Shown: one piece after another, positions 35,958 through 53,939 of the stretch
Layout of the letters: every line of letters starts with the position of its first letter
Numbering within the stretch: the stretch's first letter is position 1
NCBI RefSeq assembly: GCF_000150275.1
Contig: NW_002060952.1
Location: 1,478,452 to 1,542,451, forward strand
DNA length: 64,000 nucleotides
From: Trichoplax adhaerens
Taxonomy: Eukaryota > Placozoa > Uniplacotomia > Trichoplacea > Trichoplacidae
Direction: 5' to 3'
Notes under the pieces: generated by a model
What the model saw: only the letters and a program-made list of their open reading frames with translations
Databases searched by the model: none
What the model was told of the DNA's origin: nothing
Made by a program: the position numbers and the translations under genes

Positions 35958-37870
35958 GATTTGATCAGCTAGAATGGATTTTAGACAATCATGAGCGGGC
36001 TCTCAGCTCAACACAACAATCATTGCAATCCTGATAACATTCTCTTTTTATGGTGATCCCATCCAGCAGCTAGAGCAAGCCTCTCAAGCTACAACCATAG
36101 AAATTCTGCTCCAACTTCCATATTTATCCAACGTTCAGCTAGCGTTTTCTTCAAGGGCTTGCAATGGATCCATCGGTGGCCTTGCCAACGTGTCCGTCAT
36201 CTCCACACAATACTTTGTACTGTTTCCGCTACAGTACAATACCTCGTAGAGTGGGCGAGAGAGCAAGAGCACTGAGCGTACGATACAGGATCACCATACA
36301 ACATTCATCATCCAGTAGTTGACTACCTTGTGTGGTATTGTTTGAGTAATGCTATAGCGAAGCAGGGTATTGTAGCTTGCGGTAGTAACGGGTAAGTCAA
36401 AATGTCGGCGCTTTACGATAGGAGAGATATCGCTAGAGACTAGTGAAAGTCCTGGCTCGGCTGCTTGATTGCTGCTTAATGATGGGACCTGCTCTACCTA
36501 GATTTGCTTGATGAAGAAAATGCTTCAATAACTTACATATCTAAATTAGAACGATATGGAAAGTAGTACAGCTCTAGGTGTTTACGCTGTCTTTACTGTA
36601 GGCATGGGCTAGAGCTAGAGAGCAGATTTGCCGTTGCCATCAAAACCATCAATAGATTGATTATATAATTATGTTACTTTTTAGTGCTTTCAGCATCAGA
36701 TTTGCACATTAACCAACTACAGTACAAATCTATCAGAGTATAAGTAAATAAATATTGATACGTGTATATTTTACTAATAATTCCATGCCTTATTGCACGG
36801 GGTGTGAGCATACACCACAGTGCAGTACATCCCTATGCCATGTCTTTCTGGCTATGTGATTGGTTATCAATAGACTTCCGATATCAATAAGTTTTACTTT
36901 TTACCGCCGATGATATTCAAGGCAAGACTTTGTGTCATCCTATCTCTAGCGAATGAATTAATACTCACACGCAGAATCTTAATCTAGGTCTTGATTTCAA
37001 CTAGTATTAATCAAACTTAAGTGGCACTCAGGCATTTTAAGCCCTCCGATGTCATACTCTGCTAAGAAGGGAACCTTCTTTTACTAAACTTCAATCTGGA
37101 CAGTAGGAATACACCTTTCTAAAGAATAGACGTACAGTACTGTATACTATACCCGTCTACTTTTCATCGATAGATTGTTTAATCATATTAATGCATGTTG
37201 ATGAAATTTTAAATAGACTAGTAATTGCTGTAACGGGTATGTCAAGGCTGAGTAGTAACTATGCTACCATACATCAAGAATATAGGCAGCACAATAATAT
37301 GCTATCAAAATGATAAATAAAGTGACAATACCCTGATTAATACGTTCGAACTTCTTGTTTTAATGCTGAAATTAAATTTCCTTAACTTACAGATTAATTA
37401 ACAATTGATTCAGGGTGCTTACTACTATGAAGTAATGAAATAAATCAATCACAAGTACCAACATTGTACTCTACGCTTACTTCCCTCATTTCATATAATC
37501 TTATAGATTACATATGAAAACTGACTAGGCACGAAGCATTTGTCTAATACCCACATCAATAAAAATTACTAAGGGAATGAAGGCTTTATGGCTCACTCTG
37601 CAGCAATTACCATCTATTAAATTACTTTAAATAATTTTATATGTGATCGAATTAGCAAGGGTAACGAATACATAGCAAACTATCCGATGAGTAATATCTA
37701 TCAATTTTCAATTTAAAAATTATAGTATGATAAATTGTACTTTGTTATAGCGAATAAACTTGCCAACATACAAAGAGAGAAATGAATTAATTAGCCAGCA
37801 GTCATTGCAAGCAAGATAATAATTAAAATGAAATTATCCTTAACAAAATTAAATTTCTGCTTTGGTAAAA
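35958..37870. other. Intergenic region between MMACHC and PGM1
   Basis: About 1.9 kb with no supported exon. The right flank of the MMACHC start is moderately GC-richer than the surroundings, which could mark a promoter and 5' UTR. Scattered TACAGTAC motifs occur, for example near 36230 and 37134-37145. Confidence 0.55.
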
Positions 37871-41651
<3,781 letters not shown>

Positions 41652-43459
41652 TTTACTCCCTCCTAAGCTCACTGATTGCTTGATTTGCTGCTAGCCTTGT
41701 TTGCTCACGTCCGTCTGATTTTTATACCCACCCTCTCGGATAAAAGAAGAATCACATCTGAGTCATGACCACTCGCCTCATACTGTACCCTATATTCTAC
41801 CGCTTGAATTGAACAGTCTCTCTTGTACGTGACATACTATTCATTGTGAAATGTACATGCGCAGTACGTGTTGGAAGGGTTGAGTGTCTACCTCCAGCTT
41901 TGTGTCATGATTGGTCGAGTGTCACTCTACTTTTGTAGAGAGTCTGTCGTGTAGTCTGTCCGGACACAGCCATGGGCCAGCATACCAATACGTGAACCGA
42001 TGGTGTCCCAGGCAGCAGCCAGTGCGTGCATGGCTGACCCTTGACAGAGGTCAATATTGACGGTATGAATGGGACTGACTGCAACACCTAGGTCAAACGC
42101 CTGTCGCCCGATGCGCTGACAGGACAACTTTGTACTGGTGTGCTAACTTCCACCAGGGATTGACTGACTACTCAATCCGGTAGTACTGATGTAGCAGGTA
42201 GTAGAGTCACAGTTGTGTTATACTGGGTCTCCAATATACAGTACAGTACAGTATAGTCCATGTCCGGTTGTCCAATGTCCATGTTAAAGCCGGCTGTGAG
42301 TCAATGACGCGATGACGTGGTTCACCAAGGTCGTTTTTCGAATTTTTTGCTACAGTACAGATTTGTCGTTCGATCGGAGACGGGTGACGTTGTTGGTGTC
42401 ACTGTACAGTACTGTACAGTACTGTACTGTACTGTACACCGTACAGTACTGTACGCAAAAAATACTGTAAAATGGCTGCCTCTGCAAAAATAACGGTCCG
42501 CCATTAAAACGATGTTTTACTATCTATTGACATAGTACGTTTATGTTATCATGATAATCTATCTTTGGAGATATCCTTCTACGGATATATATGAATATTA
42601 TACAGGAATTTCAACGGAATACAACTTGTCCTTCGATCAGAGAGACTGGTGACATTGTTGGTGTCAACATCCAGTACAGTGTACTGTACTGTACTGTACA
42701 GTACTGCACCTAAAATACCATTACTGTACTGTACGCAAAAAATACTGTAAAATGGCTGCCTCTGCAAAAATAACGGTCCGCCATGAAAATGATTTTTTTA
42801 CTATCAATTGACTTGGTACGTTCATGTTATCTCGATAATCTATCTTTGGAGATATCCTTTTATGGGTATATATCAATATTATACAGGAATTTCAAGGGAA
42901 TACAACTTTAATTTGTTAAGGAAAGAGAGACATCGAAAATAATCTTACTCAATACATGTACAGTATACAGTATACTGTAGAGTGACTACTTGACCAATAC
43001 AGTCACTGCTTGAACAGTCCCTCCGATTTTTACGCCTCAACTTGGACACAGACTTGACGGAAGGACAGAGCAGCGTCCAGTTCACTGTATCACGGTGATG
43101 CAGTCAAGGACTACAGACAGAGAGAGGGACGGAAACGGATTACAGTACCAACAAACGTCTGGTCTGATCACTTTCAGTCCTTTTCATTGTAAATAGCCTA
43201 CTGTGTACTACTGAGACTTACAGTACAGGGTACTGTAGACCATGAAGTATGGACTCTGCCTACTCTCCATGATTCAAATCGTTCCATCATAACAAATACT
43301 CAATAGACTCAATATGGCCAATCACCAACAGCTTTTCTTCGCCATTGGAGATTGCATTTTCAACTTATAGTGGCCGAAGAAGACGTTGAAGACTTTTTGA
43401 ACTGGATCAGTGATATCTTAACCCTTGAAGGACGGCATTAACTCTGTTCTTGATTCATC
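41652..43459. other. Divergent intergenic region between PGM1 and LMBRD2
   Basis: Contains both promoters in principle. It holds the 280 bp duplication and most of the dense TACAGTAC/GTACTGTAC runs of the window (42236-42256, 42400-42454, 42671-42733, 42958-42980 and 43220-43240). Short open frames here are artefacts of these repeats. Confidence 0.6.
42345..42905. repeat. 280 bp direct tandem duplication
   Basis: Two head-to-tail copies about 280 bp apart share cttcgatc(g/a)gaga, gtgacattgttggtgtcaac or its close variant, gcaaaaaatactgtaaaatg, gcctctgcaaaaataacggt, tctttggagatatcctt and attatacaggaatttcaa. They differ mostly in an internal run of TACTG/TACAG palindromes, which is longer in the left copy (near 42400-42454). 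The element has no coding capacity. Confidence 0.85.
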
Positions 43460-46400
43460 ATGACTTCGTTAGCGCCCTTCTTTATCGCTTTAATATCCGT
43501 CTTTTTAATTGTAGCTTTTGTTCATAACCGTTATGGCAACTGGAAAACGCATAATCCTCTTGTTAGCGTCATTACGTTTGTTGCTTGGTATTTCTCGTTC
43601 ATCATTATCACCATCTTACCATTAGATGTGGCATCGGTAAGTGCTTGATCGATGGATCATTTGAAATAATCTTAGTAGTGTATTGCTGTTGTCAACACGA
43701 TGGTCTATTAAACTCTATTTCATCGTCCAATGATGACATCATACTATCTTTGCCAACATGGCATACGTCATTATTGGAAAGCAGACAAGATTCCTTCTTC
43801 TGGCTAGTCGGACGACGGATTCAAATATTCTTTAGCATAGACTCCATAATCAAATGAATCAATGATAATTGATCGTAGGATAACATAGATCAATCTTCTT
43901 TTACTTTATGTACAATTACTGTTGATCGATCCCATCCTTAAAGTAGTTGTAGGAGTCGTCGCAGTTTGACTTCATCTGTCTTTTCCGTTCTATCATCATC
44001 GTTGACGAATACGGTAGATTACTAGATTTCTATTACTCTAGTAGTTAGCCTAGTCTACCATGATAGAGAAGTGCTGTAGAATAGTCAATAGTGATCGAAA
44101 GCAAGGATAGACATTGCCACTATCCGTAACAACATGGGTCTATCTTTTTCCAAACATTTCTCTTTTCCGATTGCTTCTCTTAGACTTACTACTGCCGATG
44201 TTTATTCGAGAAAGGATTTAATTCATGCAATAATGCAACAGTCGATGCATGCATTAAACCATGGATGTATGTACCACCGGATATTCTCCATGGTATGTGG
44301 TTAGCAGTCTATTGGTCTTCTCAACTATTAACATGGTAAGTAACCCACAGATAATACACTGTCTTACTGTACAGTGTTTAAGATAGCAAATACGCTTGAA
44401 AGAAAAATGGCCAACTTCAACTCTTTTGTTAACTGTAAATATGCTAATACAAAACTTCTCTGTTTATCATCGTCATCATTAACAAGAATAAGATATTCTA
44501 ATATCACAGAGTAGTTTTTTTCCCCACCTTAAATGACGGTAGATAAAAATAGTTTGCTTTGATTGCTTGAGAGAAGAAGGTACAATCTCCCTTTAAACCT
44601 GATTGATTGCAGTTCCGAGAGAAAGAACAATTACAGTCTATTGAACAATATGGAAAGCCCTTGATTTATTCATTTCATGCTCATTTCCATCAGAAAGTCA
44701 ATAACCATTGTAGACTACTGTGCAATCATGTATGGTATCAGTTTGCGCTATTTCAAGACGGAATAGGACATAGTTTCAACACAAACCTCCAATCGCGATA
44801 GATCGAGATGGAATATTGATTGTAGCTAACGCTTCCTTTCTCCTAATTATAATTAGTATTCAATATTCGATTCGTCAAAATTTCAATCAACGTAATAGCG
44901 TAATTATGTATGATATACATATTAACGGGCTAATCGACTAGCTCGTAGTACAGTTGATAGACTGTCGTAAACATCGTAAGAGATATACTAATATCCTTTT
45001 CACCAGATAAAAATGATCCATTTTTTCCTCTGTTACTGTAGAGACGTCGATGATAATTATACAATACTTACTGTTAATAAATAATCCTTTATTTACAGTT
45101 ACAGCCAAAGTTGCGTATCATAATGATCATTACAAATAAACGCATCAATCGATTGATTACGGAATCGATAAATTGCCTGCGATTCCATTTGAAGAACTGG
45201 ATCGTTGTACTAGTTTGATAGCTAGCTGACAGTGTAAGAAGTATTTCATAAATAAAACTACCAAAGATGGACACGTGGGTTGTAGACAGGATTTCTATGA
45301 CCACGCATTTCTAATCCCTTGCTATAAACCCTTCCTTCTAGAGTAAACTGCCTTTGTTCATCGTAAACCTACTGCTACATCAATATTAATTCATCTATAG
45401 GTAGTGATGATTTTTCACTATTCAAGTCAATCCTCCGTGATCAATAGTTCATTTCATCTTCAAGCTTTTAACTTCTCGGCCATTCTAATCACGCCATAGG
45501 ATACAAACTTTCACAGCTTCTCCCTTTCCATTTCTCTCACTTTCATCATAAATTCAAATTAACTCGTTGATTGGTTTTGATGTGTTGACTAGGGTCCCAT
45601 TTGAATCCATCTTAATATTGCTCTGTCTCCCTACCCGATAGCGATCGTTATACTGTATTCTCTCGTAGATAAAACAGAAATCAATTCTCGAACAATTTCG
45701 ATAACAACTGATAACAATCACCATAACTATCATCCATTTATCATTCTTTTAGCTTAGACAAAACCTTAATTAAATATTGCAACATGAAATATGAACGTGG
45801 CATCGTTAATTGTATCTATTCTTTTATGATGGAAGATATTAAGATGATGCAATGAATTAATTTGTCCGTATTCTTGTCTTAGTAACTTTAAAATAGAAGC
45901 TTGTCGGTCCGTCATATAATATCTAAATTTCATTCATCGATAGAGTAAATAATGGATATCAGTAAGTTATTACGAGAGGAGATAAATGGAATAAGAAATT
46001 ATACTGACTAAGTATTCCATGCTCTATTCTACACTATCCAAAGACGTATACGCGTAAATATATACAGGACATGATATCTCCCGCTCCCAGTTTGACCAAG
46101 ATCATCCAATTCTAATTCCAAAAGACGTTAGCAACACTTGGCGTAAATTGTTAATTTTGATAATGTACAGTCATAGACTACTAAATTTTACCGCTGGTGC
46201 ATCTAGTAGATGACTTTGATCTACTGTTTTAGTCAAATCCAGGATAAAATCAAGCAAGATAGTAAATTTTACATGTAGATGATCGAGAAGCAAATAGGAT
46301 AGCAAATCTTAATTCAAAATTATCCAGTTAATATTTGAATTACTCATTACTACTGACAGATTTACTAATATCGTAGACTAATAATTATATTTAATTAATT

Positions 46401-49400
46401 CATCGCTATCTTGATGAAATCGGCTTAACCTTTGCCCCAATCTTCACCTAAAAACTGTTTCAGTCAAAAATTTTGAAGCTATTCATTGTCGTATAATTAT
46501 AATTGGTCACAATCGATTTCGATCATAAATTGAAGCTGTTTTGGGTAAATACTTCATTGGGATAGGTACACATTACAGTTACCGTACAGTACATACGAGT
46601 AAAGTCCTTCGATATATCGAAGGGGCATACCTTAAAATATTTATAGGTATTGTGCAACCCGGATAACTTGTAAATCTTCCTTTCTAACCTAATGCAACTT
46701 GTAATACGTGTTTAACTATGTTTCAGGATTATCCTACCATTTATGGCCTCATTTTGCTATTCTGGAGAATTTACTATTCGTGGCAAATTTAAAGCTGCTC
46801 TCTACACTAATGCTATATATTATGGCACTTTCCTCTTAATTTTTATTCCATTGGTTATCTATGTATTAGCAAGACTGGGCTTTGATAATGCCGGGTATAA
46901 ATAATTGAATAAATAAATATGTAAACATGGTGTTCAATCTTTTAAATAATTTATTTATTTTGCAATACTTTCAAACGAGTTATGTCATATACACTATTCA
47001 ATTGATAGGATGTGATCGATGTTATTCTAAGATAATTGTTAACATGATTCAAATAACTTGCAATCTACACAGAGAAAAATTAAAAGTAATCGGCATTACT
47101 GCATCCAATACGTGGGGTCTCTTCTTACTAGTTTTACTCCTTGGTTATGGATTAGTGGAGGTTCCTCGATCTATTTGGCAATCATCAAGGCGTGGCTATA
47201 AACTATCTGTTATTCAATTTCAGATAGCTAAAATGACTACAGATAAAGAGGAAGCCCAGGAAGGATTGGAAACAGTCGTTAGTGTATGTAAACATTATCC
47301 ATAAATTATAGGATTGAAACAGCTATTTTCATAATTTATCGTCGTGAAACTATGCTTGCGTGTATCAGTTGCTTTGTTCAGATTATACTGTTGTTTTACG
47401 TGCAATTATTAATATATGGTAACATCTTTAATGATATTAATTTGTTTATGATTAGGATATAGCAGGTGCAGCTTCCCTTATCCGTCGATATAGTCCTTTA
47501 TATGAGAATATGAAGACAATATTGAGTAAGGTAGGTAGACAAGTTTGCGAATAGGGAGATCTGACAATATCTTATATCCAACAACGATATCATTTGGTCT
47601 ATATCTTATAGTGTCCTGAAGAACTACGGCAAAAAGTAGACGCACAAAGGACGGAACTAGAAGATAAAGGCAACGCTAATGAGTTACAAGATATCCCGAC
47701 AATGAAAAGCCTTGTTAAGTTGCATTCTAGATTAATTTTGGCAAATCAGAAAGTCAGTCGAGCAAATGCGTAAGTCAAATTCCATTACCTGCGATAAACT
47801 AATTGAAGTATTTTCTACCATTACGAACAGTTGCTCCATTGATTTGTTATACTATACGTAGGTTGCTACAGAATCTTTACAAGAGAGGTTTTGAGCTTGA
47901 AGATATCATCCAAAATGAAACTAATACTACGAGGTATTTTTGTTACTAAGTTGAATCAAGTTAACGATGATAGAATAGTTTGCTATTGAAATTAAAAAGA
48001 ATGGTGTTACAGGAATCCATCATGATTTATGATGTACCTTTCTTAATTTTTACCACTTTTTTAATTGATTACATTAATTTAGACAATTTGCATCGTCTTT
48101 TGATGCTACTTATCAAGGTCGCTGTAAGACTTTTCGATTAACTTGTGGTGAGTTCAATGCATTCTCAATGATTTATCACATATGCTTGGCAATATTGATA
48201 TTTTTGCCTATCTGATATTCATGTAATAATGAAACTAATACCATATAGAATGGTACTGGAAAGTCAAAATGCTCCCGTGGGTATTAAAACTTATATCTGT
48301 GATCCTTGTGATAACAACTATTGCTGTTATTTGGTCGGAATGTACTTTTTTCACACTTCAACCTACACTTTCAATATTTGCTCTTCTCATTGATGTGGCA
48401 CAGAGAACGTACAATTTTTTCGATATTGAAGTAATGCTTGTAACGAAACTATATAATTTAATGCTTGCTTATTAAATCCTTTAGTCGGTTTAACTATTAT
48501 GGACTATACGTACACTAAATACAAGACATTTCTTTGTTCTTGATTTCAGCTTATTTGCTTGCTGACGATTGGATTTATGTGTCTATGTGCTTATTATACC
48601 GTCTTCAGAATAAGATTATTTAATTACTATTACATTGCTCCACATCACTTAACTAATGAAACGAGTTTACTCTTTAGCGGAACGTAAGTGCCAACATTTT
48701 TACAAATAGTTGATTCTATAATTTTAAAAATTAGTATTGAATATCTAATTTCTTAGCTGTTACAATGCTGAATATCTTAATGTTATTGAAATTTTATTTA
48801 ATTTCATTAATATATATTCAGACTCTTTTGTCGCTTGACTCCTCCGCTTTGTCTGAACTTTTTGGGCTTAATTCATTTGGATAGCGCATTGACCGGTGAT
48901 AATGACCCTAAGTTACCGGAAACACAGTTTACTGCTGTAAGATATAATAGTTATTATTATGATAATTTACAAGAGTTAAATGTACCTTGTTGATATATCT
49001 TTTACATAGAGAGACAAATCTTGATGTAATATAAGAATAATAATAATACTGTATATTTCCTTACTTCATCTAGTATTGATACACCAATTTTAAATTTTAT
49101 TTAGATCATGGGCCATCTAAAAGTATTATCATTTTTGGCCAGCGGATTTTACATCTATTACCCTATAACTGTGGTAATTTTCTGTTTGGCAACGTATTTG
49201 AAGCTTGGTACTCGTGTACTACATTTCTTGGGATTTCAGCAGTTCTTTCAAGACGATACACTTTCAACTGAATTCTTGAACGAAGGAAAACAGTTACTGA
49301 GAATGGGTAATGTGACACTGTTATTCATTGCATTACTACCGGGCTTGATTCATGACTATAAACTTATATTACAGAACGAAGGAAACGAGAACACAAAATT

Positions 49401-49823
49401 AATAGAAACAAACAGGTAATAAATTGTTCAAAGTTCTCGCATTATAGGGATAAAGGTACTTCCTGCCTTTCCATAATAAAATGAATATATCTAATGATCT
49501 TGTAGGGCCTTAACTTTTCATCACCCAAGTTGAATGGAACAAGTAGTAGGAATGGTAATGGCAGGAATGGCAATATCAACTCTAATTGGCAAATAAATTC
49601 GCCGAAAAATGATAAAACCAATTATCACAGTACTAAATTTACCTCCGCCAAATATAAGAATTCAGATACAGGTTTAGATCGTGTAGAATTACTGAATGCT
49701 GTTGAATATGATCCTGATGCCGATATTCAAAGTCAACAACGATGGCCTTCATTAGGAACGAGCTCAACAAGTAACTTTGGCAAAGGGGGATCACTTCCGC
49801 GTGGCTTATTTGATGATGTCTAA
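43460..49823 (+). CDS. LMBRD2: LMBR1 domain-containing protein 2
   Basis: Polytopic membrane protein of the LMBR1/limb region family; human LMBRD2 is tied to plasma-membrane GPCR (beta2-adrenergic) signalling. Fourteen exons: 43460-43636, 44184-44335, 46727-46894, 47073-47283, 47456-47530, 47612-47769, 47862-47933, 48083-48147, 48249-48430, 48550-48683, 48822-48936, 49105-49306, 49375-49415 and 49506-49823. They join in phase to 689 residues (human 695). An N-terminal membrane segment is followed by HNRYGNWK and [13 protein letters not shown]. Other landmarks are [30 protein letters not shown], a coiled-coil-like hydrophilic middle, [57 protein letters not shown] and [16 protein letters not shown]. 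The tail is Asn/Gly-rich and ends in LPRGLFDDV, close to the family end DIFNDV. Intron 2 is large (2.4 kb). Confidence 0.97.
44336..46726 (+). other. Large intron 2 of LMBRD2
   Basis: A 2.39 kb intron from a GTAAGT donor after LLT to a TTTCAG acceptor; the exons rejoin in phase as LLTWIILPFM. Open frames within it (44607-44801 plus, 45089-45304 minus) match no family. I see no nested gene or repeat. Confidence 0.75.
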
Positions 49824-51520
49824 AAGTAGTATATTAACATCAGTATTGACATATTTAATCCGCCATTTATTTATAGAATTATATTCAGTCTTATTTATTT
49901 ATATGAAAAACTACCATTTTAAAGAGCTACAACCGTATCATGCAAAAATTGTAATCTTTAGCAAACTTCAATTAAATTTTGACTTCTAACTGTAGTCAGT
50001 GGTTTACCCTAATGTCGACATTTAGCAATAGTTAGTATTTTATACCGCAGGATTTTCGGATTACAACATTGTTAATTGAATTTCGATATGATAATGTGAA
50101 TTTGTACACATCTACTCTGAGATTCGAAAATACTATATAACTAATCCTACCCATTATTGTGAGTTGGGGAGGAAGTTATTAAGTAAAATACTATATACGT
50201 ATACGTTATATATATATAAAAATATAAATATATAGATATGTATTCATACGCCTATATATGCGTATATATGGTATATATGAATAGAATTATAGGCAAAGTC
50301 ATGCACTACGTATTGGTATTGGTAATGTAGTGTTAATGTAAGTAAAAACTTTCGGCACAAGATTTTCAGTATCGCCTTATTAATTGCCATAATGTATTCG
50401 TAAAGTGCAACAGTAAGACAGACATAATGTTAAATTTTAATTTAGCACATTTCTGTGTGTGTACAGTTGTCATATAACATTTGCGAAATGCGAGAAATAT
50501 CTGACCAATTGTTTCTAACAATCTTAAAGATATGTTTCTCAAAATTTAACTAAATAATTATTGTATGTAGGTAGTCTAGTATGCTTCAGGAATGCTCTGG
50601 TGGACTGGCGACTTGACGCATACTAGTCAACACATAGTAGCATAATTTTATAATCATAAACAATAAAAGTCACCAGTTAAAAAATATTTTTTAATGCAAG
50701 ACTATGCGAAATGTGATAAAATGCAAATTTATGGGTGTAAATTTGCTTGAGAAGAAATTACTGAACAATCATCAGTATCTGCGCTTGCCAGATTAATTCA
50801 TACTGCTGTTCAAGTAGATTACTTAGTTTGTAGCTTATGCCACTCTCTTAATTCCATGTATGATTGAGTTTATATCTTAAGAATGCTGATTAATTTTTAT
50901 AATCTGAAATGAGCAATAAAATAGACATAAATTTATCCCATGCAAGCAGTGTTAGCTACGTTGTATTCAGTATCGATGCACTTTCCTGCGATTAAATCTG
51001 ATATAAAAAAGTCTACATTTACTGTATAGTCGATATAATTATTACCCGAATAGAAAATCTTAACGTAATCACACCTTTGATGCATACGTATGTATTACTT
51101 TGTAATAGATTACAGAGAAGTTGGCTAACATTAAACTTACGCAATCATTCCTAAAAATTTAAGAATTTTAATTCCATACAAACAAGCCCTTATAATAATA
51201 ATTAATTTATTGCGGTTAGTATTTGAAGTATGTAAAAGTCGAAGTATTTAATTTCCATATTAAGCAACAGAATCTATCAACGTATGTTTACGCAGCTGTT
51301 ATTTGCAATGATGTTTACAAGCGTTGCAGCAAAACTTTAAAAATAATTGAATTTTCTAAGTTGATTAATTACGCAATATAATAATAAGACAGTATATTAA
51401 TACCGTATATTACATGACTAGTGAGTCTTTACATATGGGTAGCACCTACATTCTATTCATAATACTATCACAGTAATAGCAGCTGCAAGGCAAGACATTA
51501 ACGGACATTTGCCAAACTTA
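49824..51520. other. Convergent intergenic region between LMBRD2 and TECR
   Basis: About 1.7 kb of AT-rich DNA holding both 3' UTRs. A TA-rich microsatellite (tatata, tacgtata) lies at 50185-50280. No exon is supported. Confidence 0.6.
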
Positions 51521-53646
51521 TTATATAATAAATGGAAGGATAGCCTTTCTTCTTGGATAATTTTTAAATTCTCTTTTATAATTGCGGTGTTTTCCAATAG
51601 CCCATACCGTCATTTGGTACAAGCCAAGAAACATAAAGATGACAACTAGATTAAAAACAAAATAGGAGTGTCAACCAAAAAATCGCGAGAACGATAAAGC
51701 CCAAATAGGAGCGTTAGTTTAATTTCTGAGCTAACCGGCTAAGCATTGCGTCATGACAGAGAAGAAAAACCATGTTCCGACCTAATTTAGTTTTTCAAAA
51801 TAAACTTTTAGAATTCATTTATGATTCCTATCGAAATTTGATTACATGCTACAATTAGTATCAACTATAAATATAGTTATACCTCATAAGTATAATTTGG
51901 ACATGAGACAAAATTCTGAAGAATGGACATAGGATTACTATTTGAATAAGGAATTTTGCGTTCTTTCGTACCTTTAGTTAAGTTATATTATTAGCTAAAA
52001 CCTTACTCGCCTAACTTAAGTATGATTATTGAAGTAGAATTAAACCTGGTGGCCGAAGATCTCTTAACAGGCAGTGTATCACCAGATTTCCATATTCCAT
52101 AAGCTGAGCAGAAAACCAATGCAAGTAATAAATAGCAGCAGTAATAAAAACAGCAAATTTAAAATAAGAAACGATCATTTATTTGAATAACTACATCAAA
52201 AGGACTATAAAAGGTGTATGATATATTTTACCAAAAATCCTGCAAATGCACCATAGATCTGATTGGTTCCATACTCTATAATTAATAAAAAAGTAATGGC
52301 ATCCTTGCTAAATTATTCTATTACATAATAGTCATAAGCCAATATGTATGGTATCACAAACTTGGCGAGGTATAAAGAGGATGATTGACGAAATACGCTA
52401 TAAAAGCTGCAAAACCCCTGTAAAAAGGAGGAAGGGAAAAGATAGATATTACAACATCGATAATATCATTTTAATGCAATTGTCGAAATTAAAAATGTCC
52501 TACCAGTAGTAACTGCAGTTCTGAGGTTGGATTAAAGAGGTGTAAATGCCCAAAGATAGCAATACGTTATAATTATTAACTTTTTATACATTTCAAAAAT
52601 TTGAAAACAGTATAAGAATTTGTCAAATTTACCTTTGCAAGATTACCAATAGGCATTGTAGCGTGAGAGAATCGATGAATAAATAACGTTTCCAAGAGAC
52701 GTTTCCCGTAATGTATGGTCCAACCGATCAATGCTAATCTAGAAAAACACATATATTATATATTTCAACTTGTGTAAAGCCTATTAGCAAAAATTTAATA
52801 GAATAATGCAGATCTTGAAATACTGATGGAATATACATACTGTACAGCAAGATCATATGGCTTAGAAGCAGCACCTTCACCGTAGATAAGCCCTGGTCGT
52901 AGGTAGAAGATTGGATAAAGAAAGAATGGACCAGCGTACTCAATAAGAAAAACCTACCAATAAAAATTAAAAGACGTATAAAGTCTATTAGTTTCCTTTT
53001 GAAAATAAAAAATAGGACTATTTACATCAAGTGTGTGTCCAATCTTTTCTACAAACTATAAAAACAGTCACCGCATATTTTGCGTTATGAGATATGCTGA
53101 TTACCGTTTTCCATCCTATCTGTGGTCCTACGATACGTCAGTTTCGAAAATTGTATATATTTTGGCGTCAGGTATAAATGTAAAATAAGATAACCAAAAT
53201 GGATAGTCATTAAATAAATTTTAATTAAACAGCATGATACTTGCATACTGTATACCTAAGTCCTTGAAGTATAACTTAGAATTCTTGATTTCCAACGTTT
53301 CTAGAAGCTGCTCATCCTTAAGTGGCCTACCCTCTAGGAGAGGGAAACCGTGAACAAAGTTAAGCGACAATAGCACATTACTATCCTAATTTCTAGAATG
53401 AGGAATTTCCACACGAGTATATATTAAATATGGTGGTAATAAATTGCGTAATTGGTATTAGTTAGCTAATTCTTACTCGGGTCGGTTTTAAATTGTTGTC
53501 GACTAGGATAGCATTGAGGTTCTATTAAAAGTAATTTAGTTGAAAATTTTGCATTTTTGAATTTTTAAGATCTGATCTAGTGAATTCAGCTTACTCTGCC
53601 TAAAATATTCCTTTTTGATGTCAGCTATTGTCGATTTTGGGTGTAC
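51521..53646 (-). CDS. TECR: Very-long-chain enoyl-CoA reductase (TECR), first exon not found
   Basis: ER-membrane trans-2-enoyl-CoA reductase that catalyses the last step of very-long-chain fatty acid elongation. Thirteen exons recovered: 53646-53595, 53521-53477, 53333-53256, 53127-53105, 52953-52841, 52738-52633, 52520-52504, 52417-52362, 52275-52232, 52103-52046, 51971-51883, 51781-51736 and 51645-51521. They give 283 residues. The first 20-25 residues are missing (human 308). The ubiquitin-like N-terminal domain shows [36 protein letters not shown] and KLYFKDLG. The membrane reductase part shows [99 protein letters not shown] and the terminal KAILPFII. Two exons are only 17 and 23 nt. 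Confidence 0.94.
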
Positions 53647-53939
53647 CTGCATAAAAAAGAAGATTGTATTTGAAAATCGGGTTAGTTGTAAATTAGTAAT
53701 ACAAAACTTTACTATTTACTTGAATAATTTAAGTAGTTGAATCTAAGAGTATACAGTAGCAATATAAAAATATGTGGCATAGAGACAGCAAAAGACTGTA
53801 TTGCCTTCTGTGCCATGTCTTATCTACTCCATGCGTATGTATGCAATAGTGCACAATAAACTTAGTTAATGATAAGGTATTAAAGTGATACATAAAACGT
53901 ACATGTGAAAGCAATAATAAAGACAGGGACTTCTGTAGC

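Noticed and set aside
47170-47304. Extension of LMBRD2 exon 4 to the stop at 47302
   Set aside because: A GTATGT donor after VVS and the downstream exons continuing the family sequence show that this is intron.
53256-53395. A longer TECR exon starting at 53388
   Set aside because: It reads well as protein, but the phase does not fit the neighbours. The internal acceptor at 53334 plus the exon 53521-53477 restores the exact family sequence.
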